From the NCBI GenBank assembly GCA_013289695.1, contig JABCZK010000019.1, forward strand, positions 1 to 64,000: 64,000 nt of DNA. The letters run 5' to 3'. Positions 26,278 through 35,826 of this stretch are shown here, one piece after another. Positions within the stretch are counted from its first letter, which is position 1, and each line of letters opens with the position of its first letter. The DNA is from Acidobacteriota bacterium (lineage in GTDB: Bacteria; Acidobacteriota; Terriglobia; Acidiferrales; UBA7541). The position numbers and the translations under genes are program-made. The notes beneath the pieces were generated by a model. It ran no database searches. It was not told where the DNA came from and was given only the letters and a program-made list of their open reading frames with translations.

Positions 26278-27600
26278 ATGAATCGAAGAACAATGCTACT
26301 CGTCGCGATCTTCCTCGCCTACCTTGTAGCAGCTGTGTGCACGTCCGCACAGGAAAAGCTGAATCGGGTCGAGCAAGAGCAGGCGCGCGCGATTCTTCAT
26401 CAGGTTGAAGAGACGATTGAGAAAAATTACTTCGACCCGACATTCCGCGGTATCGACCTGCATGCGCGATTCCAAGAGGCCAATAAGAAGCTTAACGATG
26501 TTCCAAATCTCGTCGCCGGACTTGGCGTGGTCGTGTCGGCGGTCGAGGGTTTGAGTGATTCCCACACGATCTTCGTGCCTCCTGCCCGCAACGTAGTTGT
26601 CTACAGTGGTTGGCAAATGGAAATGGTAGGTGAGAACTGCATCATTACGGCGGTCGAGCCGAACTCGGACGCATGGGAAAAGGGGCTTCGGCCCGGCGAT
26701 CAGGTCCTGAAGATCCAAGGCTACGAACCGAGGCGGTCCACGTTTCGAATCATCGATCAGCGAATCAATCAGCTGCTGCCGCTAGCGGAATATCGACTGG
26801 TAGTCGCCAGCCCCGGCCAGGCCTCCCGCGAAATCATCACCAAAAGCCAGTTGGTCACTTTGCCGCAAACATCGAACTACTTCCTGGGGGGAGACGGCCA
26901 ACATCAAATCCGGCGCCTCATTGAGGGTTATCAGCTTTTGACCAGGCCGCGAACGAACGAATTAAATGACAAGCTGATGATTTGGAAGATGCCACGCTTC
27001 ATCCTCCCGAAGTCAGAAATCGACCGTCTCTTCGGAACCGCTCGCAAGCACGAAGTCTTGATACTCGACCTGCGCGACAACTCCGGCGGCGCAGAGGATG
27101 CCTTGCGCTCGATGATAAGCAATGTTTTCGATCACGACATCGTTGTCGGAGACATGATCGAACGCAGCGGAAGCGGTCCTCTGCGAATCTCCTCCAGGGG
27201 CGATCGAGCATTCGGCGGAAAGCTCATCGTGCTGGTGAACAGCGCCTCAGGTTCCGCGGCGGAGATTTTCGCACGCGCCGTACAACTCGAAAAACGAGGC
27301 ACGGTTATCGGGGACACGACCGAAGGAGCCGTTCGCCGCGCAAAAATCTTTCCCCTGATGTTACAGGGGGCTACGTTCATCGCGTACTCCGTGGAGGTTT
27401 CGATTGCCAGGCTGAAAATGCCGGACGGCGGGGAGTTGGAAGGAACGGGCGTGACACCTGACGTCAAGGTCATTCCATCACCGTCCGACCTCGCTGAAGG
27501 GCGTGATCCTGTTCTCGCGATTGCCGCACAGCTAGCTGGCGCTCCACTGTCGGGCGAACAAGCCGGCAAGCTGTTTCCCGTCGTGTGGGCGACTCACTGA
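26278..27600 (+). CDS. Exported S41-family (tail-specific) protease
   Basis: The 440-residue protein has a signal peptide (about 1-24), a PDZ-like region (about 115-180, GWQMEMVGENCIITAVEPNSDAWEKGLRPGDQVLKI) and an S41 catalytic domain. LILDLRDNSGGAEDALR and the nucleophile segment SASGSAAE (322-329) match the family; the conserved VIGDTTEGA follows. S41 proteases cleave near C-termini of periplasmic substrates. The exact catalytic Lys cannot be assigned with confidence. It appears to be a single gene in a 580-bp convergent gap. Confidence 0.8.
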   Translation: MNRRTMLLVAIFLAYLVAAVCTSAQEKLNRVEQEQARAILHQVEETIEKNYFDPTFRGIDLHARFQEANKKLNDVPNLVAGLGVVVSAVEGLSDSHTIFVPPARNVVVYSGWQMEMVGENCIITAVEPNSDAWEKGLRPGDQVLKIQGYEPRRSTFRIIDQRINQLLPLAEYRLVVASPGQASREIITKSQLVTLPQTSNYFLGGDGQHQIRRLIEGYQLLTRPRTNELNDKLMIWKMPRFILPKSEIDRLFGTARKHEVLILDLRDNSGGAEDALRSMISNVFDHDIVVGDMIERSGSGPLRISSRGDRAFGGKLIVLVNSASGSAAEIFARAVQLEKRGTVIGDTTEGAVRRAKIFPLMLQGATFIAYSVEVSIARLKMPDGGELEGTGVTPDVKVIPSPSDLAEGRDPVLAIAAQLAGAPLSGEQAGKLFPVVWATH

Positions 27601-28184
27601 CGGCGGATGGCGCACCCTTCGGGTGGAGGCTGTGAAAAAACCAATTTGCCTCGTTTTACGCGCATTTTTTGTACCAGGAAAACGTCTAGCCGAGTTCCCC
27701 ATCCTTCGCGCCTTTGTTTCATGCGAAGGGTGGGGGTTTAGATGCACGTTGCGACAACCGTTCCGTCGAACTCCTACCTCGCGTGCTGGCCCGACGCTGC
27801 AGACGTTCTCCGCCTGGGCGGCGCTTCGATCCCGCGCTGCCGGATCGCAGGATGCATCGCGCTGCAGCCCGATTCACAAAACCTGTACCAAACCTGTCCG
27901 TCGCAGCTGCTACAGGTTTAGCGCGATTTCGGACAGGTAGTACTGGTTCTAGACCAATTCTGTTCCATCGCACAGCTGTTTCCGCTGCGGCTTCGCGCTC
28001 CATTCGATCGCAAACTAAAATATGAAACTGTATACAAAATCGCCTCGCGCCAGCTGTCCCCGCAACGCGGGACTGCCGCGATTTCCATTTCCTCGCTCCA
28101 CGCGGTCCGGCAAAACCTAATCGGTGGTGAGCGAAATATTAAAAACGGCTGCAAATGACTGAATACAAACAACAGCGACCCATT
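27601..28184. other. Convergent intergenic region with overlapping dyads
   Basis: No ORF here has both a ribosome-binding site and plausible composition. The region lies between the 3' ends of the S41 protease gene and an APC permease gene, so it should hold terminators. The only structured part is the set of dyads at 27878-27938. Confidence 0.5.
27878..27938. repeat. Direct repeat plus two mutually exclusive inverted repeats
   Basis: AAACCTGT occurs at 27879-27886 and 27890-27897. The second copy can pair with ACAGGTTT (27912-27919) or, shifted by two bases, ACCTGTCCG (27892-27900) can pair with CGGACAGGT (27930-27938). The two stems share an arm and cannot form together, like the alternative hairpins of attenuators. 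No flanking leader peptide or U-run supports a defined function. Confidence 0.5.
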
Positions 28185-29672
28185 CTAAGCGGTGGTGTTC
28201 TTGGCGTTTTCCGGGTTACGCGGCGAAACAGCGCGAAACAAAAAATACACGGGCAGACCGCTGGCGATCAGCACCAGCCCCGGCAGAGTCGTCGCAGCAC
28301 GATAGCGAAGCAGGACGACGAGAATTACGCTGGCGCCGACGATGTACAGCGCCGGCACCACGGGATAACCAAACGTCTTGTACGGCCGCTCCGCCAACGG
28401 CTTGGTTCGACGCAACCGAAAAATTCCAATGATCGTCAAAATGTAAAAAATCAGAACGGCGGAGACCACATAGTCCAGCAGATTGCTATAAAGGTTGCCA
28501 TATTTTCCGCTGAGGGGATCGTAGGTACGCGGCAGAACCAGAAACGCGGCCCACACGCCTTGCACCAGCAACGCGATGCCGGGAACTCCGGCGCGATTCA
28601 GAATTCCGGTGCGCTGGAAGAACAGCCCATCGCGCGCCATGGCGTAATAGGCGCGAGAACCCGTGAGCAACATGCCGTTGATGCAGCCGAAAGTGGAAAC
28701 CATGATGGCCAGAGCCATGAGCGTAACGCCCAGTCCGGGAAAGACGGCTTGCAAAGTGGCCGTCGCGACGCGATCGGATTCGGCGTGCTGGATCGCGTTG
28801 AGCGGAAGCGTGAAAAGATAAGCGAGATTCACCAGCAGGTACAATCCAATCACCATGCCGGTGCCGAGCGCGAGCGAAAGCGGAATGTTGCGCCGCGGAT
28901 TTTTCACTTCGCCGGCCGTGAACGTGATGTTGTTCCAGGCATCCGCGGCAAAAAGCGAGCCGACCTGCGAAACGCACAGCGCGACGAAAAGTCCGAAGCC
29001 AGTGGCGGCGCTGATTCCAGAGGCGATCGGCACGTATCCGCTGCGCGACCACATCGCGCTGAAGTTCGCATGAATCGCCGCGGTGTTGCGTCCAAACAGA
29101 ATGCCCGCAACGATCAGCCCGGCCAGCGACGCGATCTTGCAGGTGGTGAAAACGTTTTGGATTGCCTTGCCGTAGTTCAGCCCGCGCGTGTTGCTCCATG
29201 TGAGCAGCAGAATCACCAGCACCGCAACCAGTTGCGCGGTCGAAAGTGAAATCGCGTAGCCAGAGGAGATGTGCAATGGCTCGATCAGGTAGTGAGATTC
29301 GCTCACGGTCGGCCACAACACGCCGAGAAACCGCGCGAAGCCAATCGCCACAGCCGCAACGGTTCCGGTTTGAATGATGAGGAACAGCGTCCAGCCGTAC
29401 AGGAATCCCAGAGTCGGCGAAAACGATTCCCGCAGATACACATACTGGCCGCCCGCGTGCGGCATCATGGATGCCAGTTCGCCGTAGGAGAGCGCCGCGG
29501 TGATGGTGAGGACGCCGGCGATAACCCACGAGAGCAACAGCCAGCCGGAACTGCCGAGCTGCCTGGACATTTCGGCGGAGACGATGAAAATGGCCGAGCC
29601 GATCATGGACCCGGCCACGATCATAGTGCTGTCAAACAAGCCGAGGCCGCGACTGAAACCGCGCGCGCTCAC
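28185..29672 (-). CDS. APC-superfamily amino-acid permease
   Basis: The 495-residue inner-membrane transporter has about 12 helices. MIVAGSMIGSAIFIVSAEMS in helix 1, SYGELASMMPHAGGQYVYLRES, and TFGYPVVPALYIV near the C-terminus are typical. Sequence features are very close to the APC permease at 46860-48416, suggesting paralogues with related substrates. The GTG start is inferred from homology; the nearby AGGA lies too close for a normal site. Gene order gives no substrate hint. Confidence 0.82.
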   Translation of the reverse strand: MSARGFSRGLGLFDSTMIVAGSMIGSAIFIVSAEMSRQLGSSGWLLLSWVIAGVLTITAALSYGELASMMPHAGGQYVYLRESFSPTLGFLYGWTLFLIIQTGTVAAVAIGFARFLGVLWPTVSESHYLIEPLHISSGYAISLSTAQLVAVLVILLLTWSNTRGLNYGKAIQNVFTTCKIASLAGLIVAGILFGRNTAAIHANFSAMWSRSGYVPIASGISAATGFGLFVALCVSQVGSLFAADAWNNITFTAGEVKNPRRNIPLSLALGTGMVIGLYLLVNLAYLFTLPLNAIQHAESDRVATATLQAVFPGLGVTLMALAIMVSTFGCINGMLLTGSRAYYAMARDGLFFQRTGILNRAGVPGIALLVQGVWAAFLVLPRTYDPLSGKYGNLYSNLLDYVVSAVLIFYILTIIGIFRLRRTKPLAERPYKTFGYPVVPALYIVGASVILVVLLRYRAATTLPGLVLIASGLPVYFLFRAVSPRNPENAKNTTA

Positions 29673-29822
29673 TTCCTGAAGATCGGCCGGAGCTTTGGCA
29701 TCAGACGTAAGATTTCTCCCGTGGCGAAAACGGATGATACCACCGCGGTAGTGTAGTGAACGCAGAAGTCGATTGGTCTGTTGCTTTGCGGTTACGTTTG
29801 CGGATGCTTGGCGCGCGGGGTG

Positions 29823-30605
29823 TTAGAGGGCGGTCGAGACCGCGGTGCCGGCGGCGGCAAACACGGAGGCCATTTCGGCTCGCGCGAGCGGGAGGAAGCG
29901 TTCGACGACGCGGGCATCGAACTGCGTGCCGCTCGCCTGCAACAGGCGACGTTCGGCTTCCTCGAACGGCAGGCCCTGGCGGTAGGGCCGCGAGGAAACC
30001 ATCGCATCGAAGGCGTCAATCACGGAGACGATGCGCGAGCCAATCGGAATTTCCTCGCCTTGCAACCCGCCGGGATAGCCTTTGCCGTCGTAACTTTCGT
30101 GGTGGTGAAGAATGATTAAGCTGGCGCGCTCCATTCCCGGAACCTGGCGCAGCACAGCCCAGCCGTACTCGGGATGCTTCTTCATCAGCTCGTATTCTTC
30201 AGCAGTCAGTTTTGCTGGTTTGTTCAAGATGGCATCGGAGATGCCGATTTTTCCGATGTCGTGCAGCAGCGCCGCAACTTCGATGTCGCCCAAATAGCTT
30301 TGCTCCAGGCCAAGCTCGCCTGCAACGTGCAGCGCCCATTCCGCCAGGCGCGTGCTGTGTACTCCTGTATTCAAATCCTTCAAGTCCAGCAGTTGATTGA
30401 ACGCGCAGATCAAAGAGCTGCGCAACGCGCCAATCTGTTCTTCCATTTGCTTTACGTGAACACCGGCAGAAACCCACGGCATGGCGGTTTTCGGAGCGGC
30501 GCCTCCGGAAAATATGGCGCGCTCGGCGGCTTCACCGATTCGTGGAACCGGATTGAAGCCGCCGCTCGCTAGTTGCATGTCGTTCGCTGGCGTTGCCATT
30601 TGCAT
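29823..30605 (-). CDS. HD-GYP domain protein (c-di-GMP phosphodiesterase)
   Basis: The 260-residue protein carries an HD-GYP domain from about residue 60 on: His83, HDIGKIG (115-121), His144, the HHH at 167-169 and DGKGYPGG (173-180) followed by EEIP. These are the residues that bind the metal site and degrade cyclic di-GMP. The N-terminal 60 residues are unstructured; no receiver or sensor domain is seen. It ends near the S8 protease gene on the same strand (9 bp gap), so it may be transcribed as the last gene of that operon. Confidence 0.85.
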   Translation of the reverse strand: MQMATPANDMQLASGGFNPVPRIGEAAERAIFSGGAAPKTAMPWVSAGVHVKQMEEQIGALRSSLICAFNQLLDLKDLNTGVHSTRLAEWALHVAGELGLEQSYLGDIEVAALLHDIGKIGISDAILNKPAKLTAEEYELMKKHPEYGWAVLRQVPGMERASLIILHHHESYDGKGYPGGLQGEEIPIGSRIVSVIDAFDAMVSSRPYRQGLPFEEAERRLLQASGTQFDARVVERFLPLARAEMASVFAAAGTAVSTAL

Positions 30606-30614
30606 TATTTCATT

Positions 30615-31994
30615 CTACTGGAGCAAGCCCTGGATGGGATTGTAGGCCGATAAAGATCCGTAGACATCCAGCCGTCCGTTGCCCATGTTCAGGCCGATCC
30701 ATTTCGCGTGAGCAATGGCCCACGACGCTTGATTCTGGCTGGTTGTGGATTGCATGTTCACGAGCAAGGACGCGGTTCCGGCGACCATCGGCGAGCTGAA
30801 TGACGTGCCCCATCCCGCGGCATACGTCGCGAAAGGATACGTGGTGATGACGCCTTCGCCGGGCGCGGCGACCCACACGATCTGATTGCCGTAATTCGAG
30901 AACGTGGAACGCTGGTCTTGATTGTTTGTCGAGGCCACGCCCATCACATTCTGCAATCCGGCCGGATAAACCATCTCCTGCTTGCCGTCGTTGCCGGAGG
31001 AAGCCGCAAGAATCACATTGTTGCTGTTGGCATAGTTGATCGCGGTGCCTAATTCGGTCGAACTCGTCGTCAAGTCGAAGCTCATGTTGATGACATTCGC
31101 GTGGTTCTGCACGGCGTAGTAAATCGCCGCGAGGATGTTCGAGAGCGATCCGTTTCCGTTCGCGCTGAAGGATTTCAGCGGCAGTAGTTTCGCGGTCGGC
31201 GCGACCAGGTGAATCACGCCCATCACCATGGTGCCGTGTCCGAACGCCGCGTACTGAGATCCATCCAGCATCGCGGCCGTGTGCTGATCGAGCATCGCCG
31301 CGGTGTGTTGGTTTACGTAGGCCGCAGCGCAAGTCTCACAGGGCGGCGGAGCGGACATAGATATATCGTTCAGTTCCGATCCGCCCGGCTGGTTCCGCGT
31401 AAAGTCATAACCGGCAAGCAGCACACCCTGCAGTGCTGGATGGTTGGGATCCACGCCCGTGTCTATGTCCGCAACTATTCCTGCGCCGCTCACATTGAAA
31501 ACGCTGTGTGCTTGAGCAACGCGAATAATTTGGGCCGCGGGCTGATTCACATATCCGTGTGTAACCGAAGTCCCGTAGTAGTTGACCGGAATGGTGTCCC
31601 ACAAACCCTGCGGGGCGGTGGACGCAGTGGTCTGGTTATTTTCGTTCGGTGGAATCATGAGACTCTGGTCGGGTTCGGCATCGAGAATTCCGGTTACCAG
31701 TTTCAGCACGTCCGCGAGCAGTTGCGCCAGCAAACCCTGCGCCGGCCGCACCAGAAATAGCTGCCCAACGTTTCCGTCCAGATTGCCCACGACGGTGCAG
31801 CCGTTGGATGAGCAAGCGTTCTGCAGTCCCGCTCGGCCCAGAGTTGTCCGGACGATCACTCCCTGTTGCTGATTCTGACCGGTCAGCACCTGGCTGACGG
31901 TATTGAGCAGGCCGCCCAAGAGTCCTTGCGCCCTAGCTGGCTGGCCCCAGCATCCCAGCGTTAGAAGTATAGAAAGTCCGATTAGACGCCTCAT
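30615..31994 (-). CDS. Exported S8 (subtilisin-like) serine protease
   Basis: The 459-residue protein has a signal peptide ending QPARAQ and a ~140-residue N-terminal region that may act as a pro-domain. The catalytic triad is Asp178 (VADIDTGVD), His253 (FGHGTMV) and Ser398 (GTSFSSPMVAG), with the oxyanion Asn in AASSGNDG. The segment HTAAMLDQHTAAMLDG just before His253 is a tandem 8-residue duplication. The ATG at 31994 gives a proper leader and AAAGGAG upstream. It ends the run sigma, TPR-CHAT, zinc-finger, S8; the export signal suggests it acts outside the cytoplasm. Confidence 0.85.
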   Translation of the reverse strand: MRRLIGLSILLTLGCWGQPARAQGLLGGLLNTVSQVLTGQNQQQGVIVRTTLGRAGLQNACSSNGCTVVGNLDGNVGQLFLVRPAQGLLAQLLADVLKLVTGILDAEPDQSLMIPPNENNQTTASTAPQGLWDTIPVNYYGTSVTHGYVNQPAAQIIRVAQAHSVFNVSGAGIVADIDTGVDPNHPALQGVLLAGYDFTRNQPGGSELNDISMSAPPPCETCAAAYVNQHTAAMLDQHTAAMLDGSQYAAFGHGTMVMGVIHLVAPTAKLLPLKSFSANGNGSLSNILAAIYYAVQNHANVINMSFDLTTSSTELGTAINYANSNNVILAASSGNDGKQEMVYPAGLQNVMGVASTNNQDQRSTFSNYGNQIVWVAAPGEGVITTYPFATYAAGWGTSFSSPMVAGTASLLVNMQSTTSQNQASWAIAHAKWIGLNMGNGRLDVYGSLSAYNPIQGLLQ

Positions 31995-32121
31995 GATTCG
32001 CCGTGCTCCTTTTAAGTGTCGCCCAGTAGCCGATGTGCCGTGAAGCTGTCGCTCTTGTATCTTGGTACGGGCGACCAACCTCGAACAATGGTACAAGCGG
32101 CTACTTTCCGCACTCACCGCG

Positions 32122-32829
32122 TCAATCTTTAGTTCTAGTACCCTTTTTCTTGATTCCGGATGTCTTTCTAATGCTTTTATTTTCAGCAATGTGCGTGGAA
32201 ATCTCTGCCGGGTTGATCACTGGTTCGACCAGCTGGAGACTTACCTCTCTCCCCGCGGGCAGCCTTACCACTAGCCGAAAACTCTCTTTCAGTTCGCACT
32301 CAATCTGGAACTCGCCGAAGTCGCTTGTGACCGATTCGGCCAGTATCTTTCGTCCCTTCAATAAGGTAATCGGCACCGCCGCCAAGCGCTCGTCAGGGTC
32401 GGCTGCGTTGAGCACCTGGCCGATCAGAACCACTTTTTCGGAGTCGTTCTGTGGCTCGATTCGGACATCAATCCGGTAGTCACCTGCACCGTAAAGCAAC
32501 TGCTGTGAGGCGCTTGCGGCCGATCGCACTCCGGCCAATAAAGGACCGCGAAGGCTATCGAACAGCAGCGACGCTACCTCCGACTTCGCGTGCCGCAACT
32601 GGCCAGCCGACCGGTTAGCGAATGTGGCATTCACCGTCCGCACGGCGCCTGCCGACGGCGAATAGGCCGACTCGCGCCGCGCAACTTGCTGCAAACGCTG
32701 CCACATGCCCAACTCTTTCGAGCATGTTGTGCAACCGGTCTGTAGATGGCTTTGCATCTCGATCTTTTCGTCCTCGCCAATCACGTTCCGTGCAAAATCA
32801 ACCCACTTTTCCAACGAATAGTGTCGCAT
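32122..32829 (-). CDS. Zinc-finger (anti-sigma-like) protein with beta-sandwich C-terminus
   Basis: The 235-residue protein starts with a helical segment containing His28, Cys33 and Cys36 (SHLQTGCTTC), the putative zinc-finger pattern of anti-sigma factors. No membrane helix follows. Residues about 105-190 (DYRIDVRIEPQNDSEKVVLI, GQVLNAADPDERLAAVPI, SDFGEFQIECEL) look like a carboxypeptidase-regulatory-type beta-sandwich, and the tail is Lys-rich. GGGGG precedes the ATG. Its position 129 bp after the CHAT gene and in the same operon as a sigma factor suggests it inhibits or partners that sigma; it is also a candidate CHAT substrate. Both roles are inference. Confidence 0.6.
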   Translation of the reverse strand: MRHYSLEKWVDFARNVIGEDEKIEMQSHLQTGCTTCSKELGMWQRLQQVARRESAYSPSAGAVRTVNATFANRSAGQLRHAKSEVASLLFDSLRGPLLAGVRSAASASQQLLYGAGDYRIDVRIEPQNDSEKVVLIGQVLNAADPDERLAAVPITLLKGRKILAESVTSDFGEFQIECELKESFRLVVRLPAGREVSLQLVEPVINPAEISTHIAENKSIRKTSGIKKKGTRTKD

Positions 32830-32958
32830 CCCATTCCCCCTAAATTGATATCCCTACCTTGCCCAAAGAACTGCCCCGCCACCCAATAGCGCCTTCAACT
32901 CATAAGGGTGGGCACCTGCTGAAAAAATATAGGGGCATCGAAAAAAAATAGCGTGACG

Positions 32959-35826
32959 TCAGACGGGGGAAACCTTGCCAATCAGCGTGAAGGGGGCCCA
33001 GTGATAGGGATGGGGGTAGCGTGCGCGCAATGCAATCATCGCGCTCCGCAGAGCGGCGGCGTTGCCAGCCCCGTCCTGGAGGCGCCGGTAGAAAATAGCC
33101 ATAAAATCCGCGGTGCTCTGGTCGTGAACGTCCCACAGAGTCAAGAGCAGCGAGTGTGCTCCGGCATAAAGAAGTCCGCGTATCAGGCCGAGCAGTTCGT
33201 CTCCGGGAGTAACTACGTTCCATCCCGTCGCGCATCCGCTCAACGTCACCAGTTCAGCATTCAACTTGAGCTGGTAGAGGTCGTAGAGATTCAGGTACGC
33301 GTCGCCCAATCGAATCCCGGAAAACATTGGATTGTCCTGCCGGAATTTGCCATGCGTCGCGATATGAATCAGCCTGCTTTGCAACCCTTTCTCGCGCAAC
33401 TCCTGCTCGTTGGCTTGCGCGCCCAACAACAATTCCGAATCAGGCACGATCTCCGCAACCGCGCGAACTTCCTCCAGGATCAGCGGCGCGCGCGCATCGG
33501 GAATCCCCAGAACAAGAGACCGACCGCTGGTGTGCGCCGGCTTTTCCTGGCAGTGCGCAAAAATACTGGCGCTCGGCGCATAAGAAATTGTGAAGGAATC
33601 GATCAGGTATCCCGTATCGTCCATCAAAGCGTGGAACGGAAGATAGTGCAGTACGCCGTGCGGCACGATGATCAGGTGTCGCGCGGAAATGTGCGCGCGA
33701 ACCGGCGCGAACACTTCTTCGTGAAGCTGGCGCAAGTGTGCTTGCACGACGCCCAACATTGATTTTTCAAACGTCCGCGCATAGTCCGCGCCCAGCTTGA
33801 ATTTCGATATTTGGAAATGCAGCACGCGCAGCAGGTTGATCACCCGCGACAGCGGCGTCAGCGGTACGATTTTCAATCCTTCGTGCGTCACCACGGCGGC
33901 AATGAACTGATCCTTCAGGCTGAAATACTCGACCAGCGCAGCATCCGGCGGCATGCTGGCGCGAATCGTGGCCAGCGATCTGATTGCCGGTCCGTGGCTT
34001 GCGCTTTCCGATTGCGGCATTTCCCGCAGCACGTGCAGCAGCTCGTTTTCGTGCGCCAGAGCCTCTTTCTGGAGCTTTTCGATGCGCTCGGGCGACGGCT
34101 CTTCCGCGCGCAACTGCTCAATTTCGATGCGCCGGTAATACCAGTTGAGCTCCTCGCGCTTTTCGCGGATGCGGCGCACCAGGTCGCTCTGTCCCGCGTC
34201 AGCCGGCCTGATTGCCGGACCGGAGCGCATCAGAAGTTCCGCCAGGCTGCGCGACTTGGCCATTTCGATATAACCGAACGACTCCTCCGCCCCATCCGGC
34301 CTTTCCGCGCGAATCAGGCAAAGCTCGACCAGGCTCTCGTAAACCTCCAGCCGATTTTTCATGAACGCGATTTTTAGTTCTTCGCCGTGCAAGCTGCTGC
34401 GCAGCGTTTCCAAGGATTCTCGCGCCTTCTGGCAGGAATCGTAAGCGCCGGAAAGGTCGCCGGAAGCCTGCTGAATCTGCCCCAGCAGGAAATGCGCCTG
34501 ATAGTGGAGCACGGGAGCTTCCAAACGCGCGAGGCGTTCGATCGCGCGAGACGACTCCGCATGTGCGGCCTCCAGCTCGCCGGTTCGCAGAGAGAGCCGA
34601 GCGAGCAGCAAGTGGCAAAGGACGGCCTTGCTGGGCAGGAAGGAGCCATCAAAAAATGTAGCCGCGCCCGCACAGAGCCGTCGCGCTTCAAACAAGCGGC
34701 CTTCGTTGTAAAGAACCACGGCTTGGTACAAATCCATCAGCCACGGCCACACCAGATTTTTCTCGTTGACAAATTTCGCCCGCGCCTGCGCAAACAATTC
34801 CAGCGAACCCAGCGCCTTTCCCATCTGGCTGGAAGCCATCGCTTCATAAGCCTGGCACTTCGCTTCCTCGTAACCCATGCCCAGCTTCTGGAAACGCAGA
34901 TAGCCTTCGTGCGCCGATTCCTTCGCTTCACTGCTCAGATTCAATTCCAGATAGATTTCCGAGAGATCCAGATAGCAGAGCGCCAGCACGTGCGCGTCCC
35001 CATTTTTCTCGCACTCCTCGCGCGTGGCACGCAGCATCTCGATTGCCCGGCTGTATTCGCCGCGCAGATAATAAAGGTAGGCAATGTTGTAATCGCTTTG
35101 CGTCACCAGCAGCGTCATGCCGTGGCTAAGGCACATTTCCCGGGCGCGCTGGTAAGTCGCGAGCGCGCGCGGAAAATCATTCAGTGTAATCAGGCACACC
35201 GCCATGTTGTAGAGCGCCACCGCCAGCCCTTCGGAATCGCGAAAAGGCAGCAGCATCTCATAGGCGCGTTCGTAGCACGCCAGTCCTTCCTCGAAACGGT
35301 CCTGCCGGTGGTAAATATTCCCAAGATTGATCTCCACGTGCGCCCAGCGTTTGTCGTCGCCCAATTGCCGGAAGATATTCTTGGCGTCTTCCGCGGCTGT
35401 GAATGCCTGGTCGTATTTTCCCAGCAGGATAAAAGGCTGAATGGACGGAATCAGTGTGCGCGCTTCTTCCTCCGCGTTGCCAATGTCGCGAAAGATGTGC
35501 AAAGCGTCGGCATGAAAATCCAGCGCCTGCTGATTCTCTCCCAGCATGTAAAGAGCGTTGGCTTTCGAGCGCAAACTGCGCCCCAGCGCCGCTCGATTGC
35601 GCAAGCGTCGCGCGATCGCCACGCTCGCTTCCGCCAAATAAAGCGCCGCGCGAGCGTTTTCGCGCAATTTGCCGCGCACCACTTCATTTAGTTGCTGCAC
35701 CACGCGGTCGTTCAGCAGCCGCGGATGGGCCGCAATGAATTTGTTGCGGCTGGATTCTGTCGCGAGATTCGCCAGCTCGCGCAGCAGCTTCTCGGAAAGA
35801 GGGTGTTTCTTGGTTTCCGGCTTCAC
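32959..35826 (-). CDS. TPR-CHAT caspase-like protease
   Basis: The 955-residue protein has an array of tetratricopeptide helices (about residues 40-480), a helical linker (about 520-610), and a C-terminal CHAT domain (about 630-955). The catalytic pair is His825 (HIATHGKF) and Cys865 (LSGCATGW). The domain continues with GDELLGLIRGLLYAGA, LLLTLWDVHDQSTADF and the final HPYHWAPFTLIG, so it is complete. CHAT enzymes are caspase-related cysteine proteases. The GTG start at 35826 overlaps the sigma gene stop (GTGA), with AGGA five bases upstream, which indicates translational coupling; a longer in-frame start at 35871 is less likely. Confidence 0.88.
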   Translation of the reverse strand: MKPETKKHPLSEKLLRELANLATESSRNKFIAAHPRLLNDRVVQQLNEVVRGKLRENARAALYLAEASVAIARRLRNRAALGRSLRSKANALYMLGENQQALDFHADALHIFRDIGNAEEEARTLIPSIQPFILLGKYDQAFTAAEDAKNIFRQLGDDKRWAHVEINLGNIYHRQDRFEEGLACYERAYEMLLPFRDSEGLAVALYNMAVCLITLNDFPRALATYQRAREMCLSHGMTLLVTQSDYNIAYLYYLRGEYSRAIEMLRATREECEKNGDAHVLALCYLDLSEIYLELNLSSEAKESAHEGYLRFQKLGMGYEEAKCQAYEAMASSQMGKALGSLELFAQARAKFVNEKNLVWPWLMDLYQAVVLYNEGRLFEARRLCAGAATFFDGSFLPSKAVLCHLLLARLSLRTGELEAAHAESSRAIERLARLEAPVLHYQAHFLLGQIQQASGDLSGAYDSCQKARESLETLRSSLHGEELKIAFMKNRLEVYESLVELCLIRAERPDGAEESFGYIEMAKSRSLAELLMRSGPAIRPADAGQSDLVRRIREKREELNWYYRRIEIEQLRAEEPSPERIEKLQKEALAHENELLHVLREMPQSESASHGPAIRSLATIRASMPPDAALVEYFSLKDQFIAAVVTHEGLKIVPLTPLSRVINLLRVLHFQISKFKLGADYARTFEKSMLGVVQAHLRQLHEEVFAPVRAHISARHLIIVPHGVLHYLPFHALMDDTGYLIDSFTISYAPSASIFAHCQEKPAHTSGRSLVLGIPDARAPLILEEVRAVAEIVPDSELLLGAQANEQELREKGLQSRLIHIATHGKFRQDNPMFSGIRLGDAYLNLYDLYQLKLNAELVTLSGCATGWNVVTPGDELLGLIRGLLYAGAHSLLLTLWDVHDQSTADFMAIFYRRLQDGAGNAAALRSAMIALRARYPHPYHWAPFTLIGKVSPV

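Noticed and set aside
28155-29249. A 364-codon plus-strand ORF over the APC permease
   Set aside because: It is antisense to a recognisable permease and has the typical His/Gln/Arg-rich shadow composition.
34387-35691. A 434-codon plus-strand ORF over the TPR-CHAT gene
   Set aside because: Antisense shadow of TPR repeats, without ribosome-binding site or recognisable domain.
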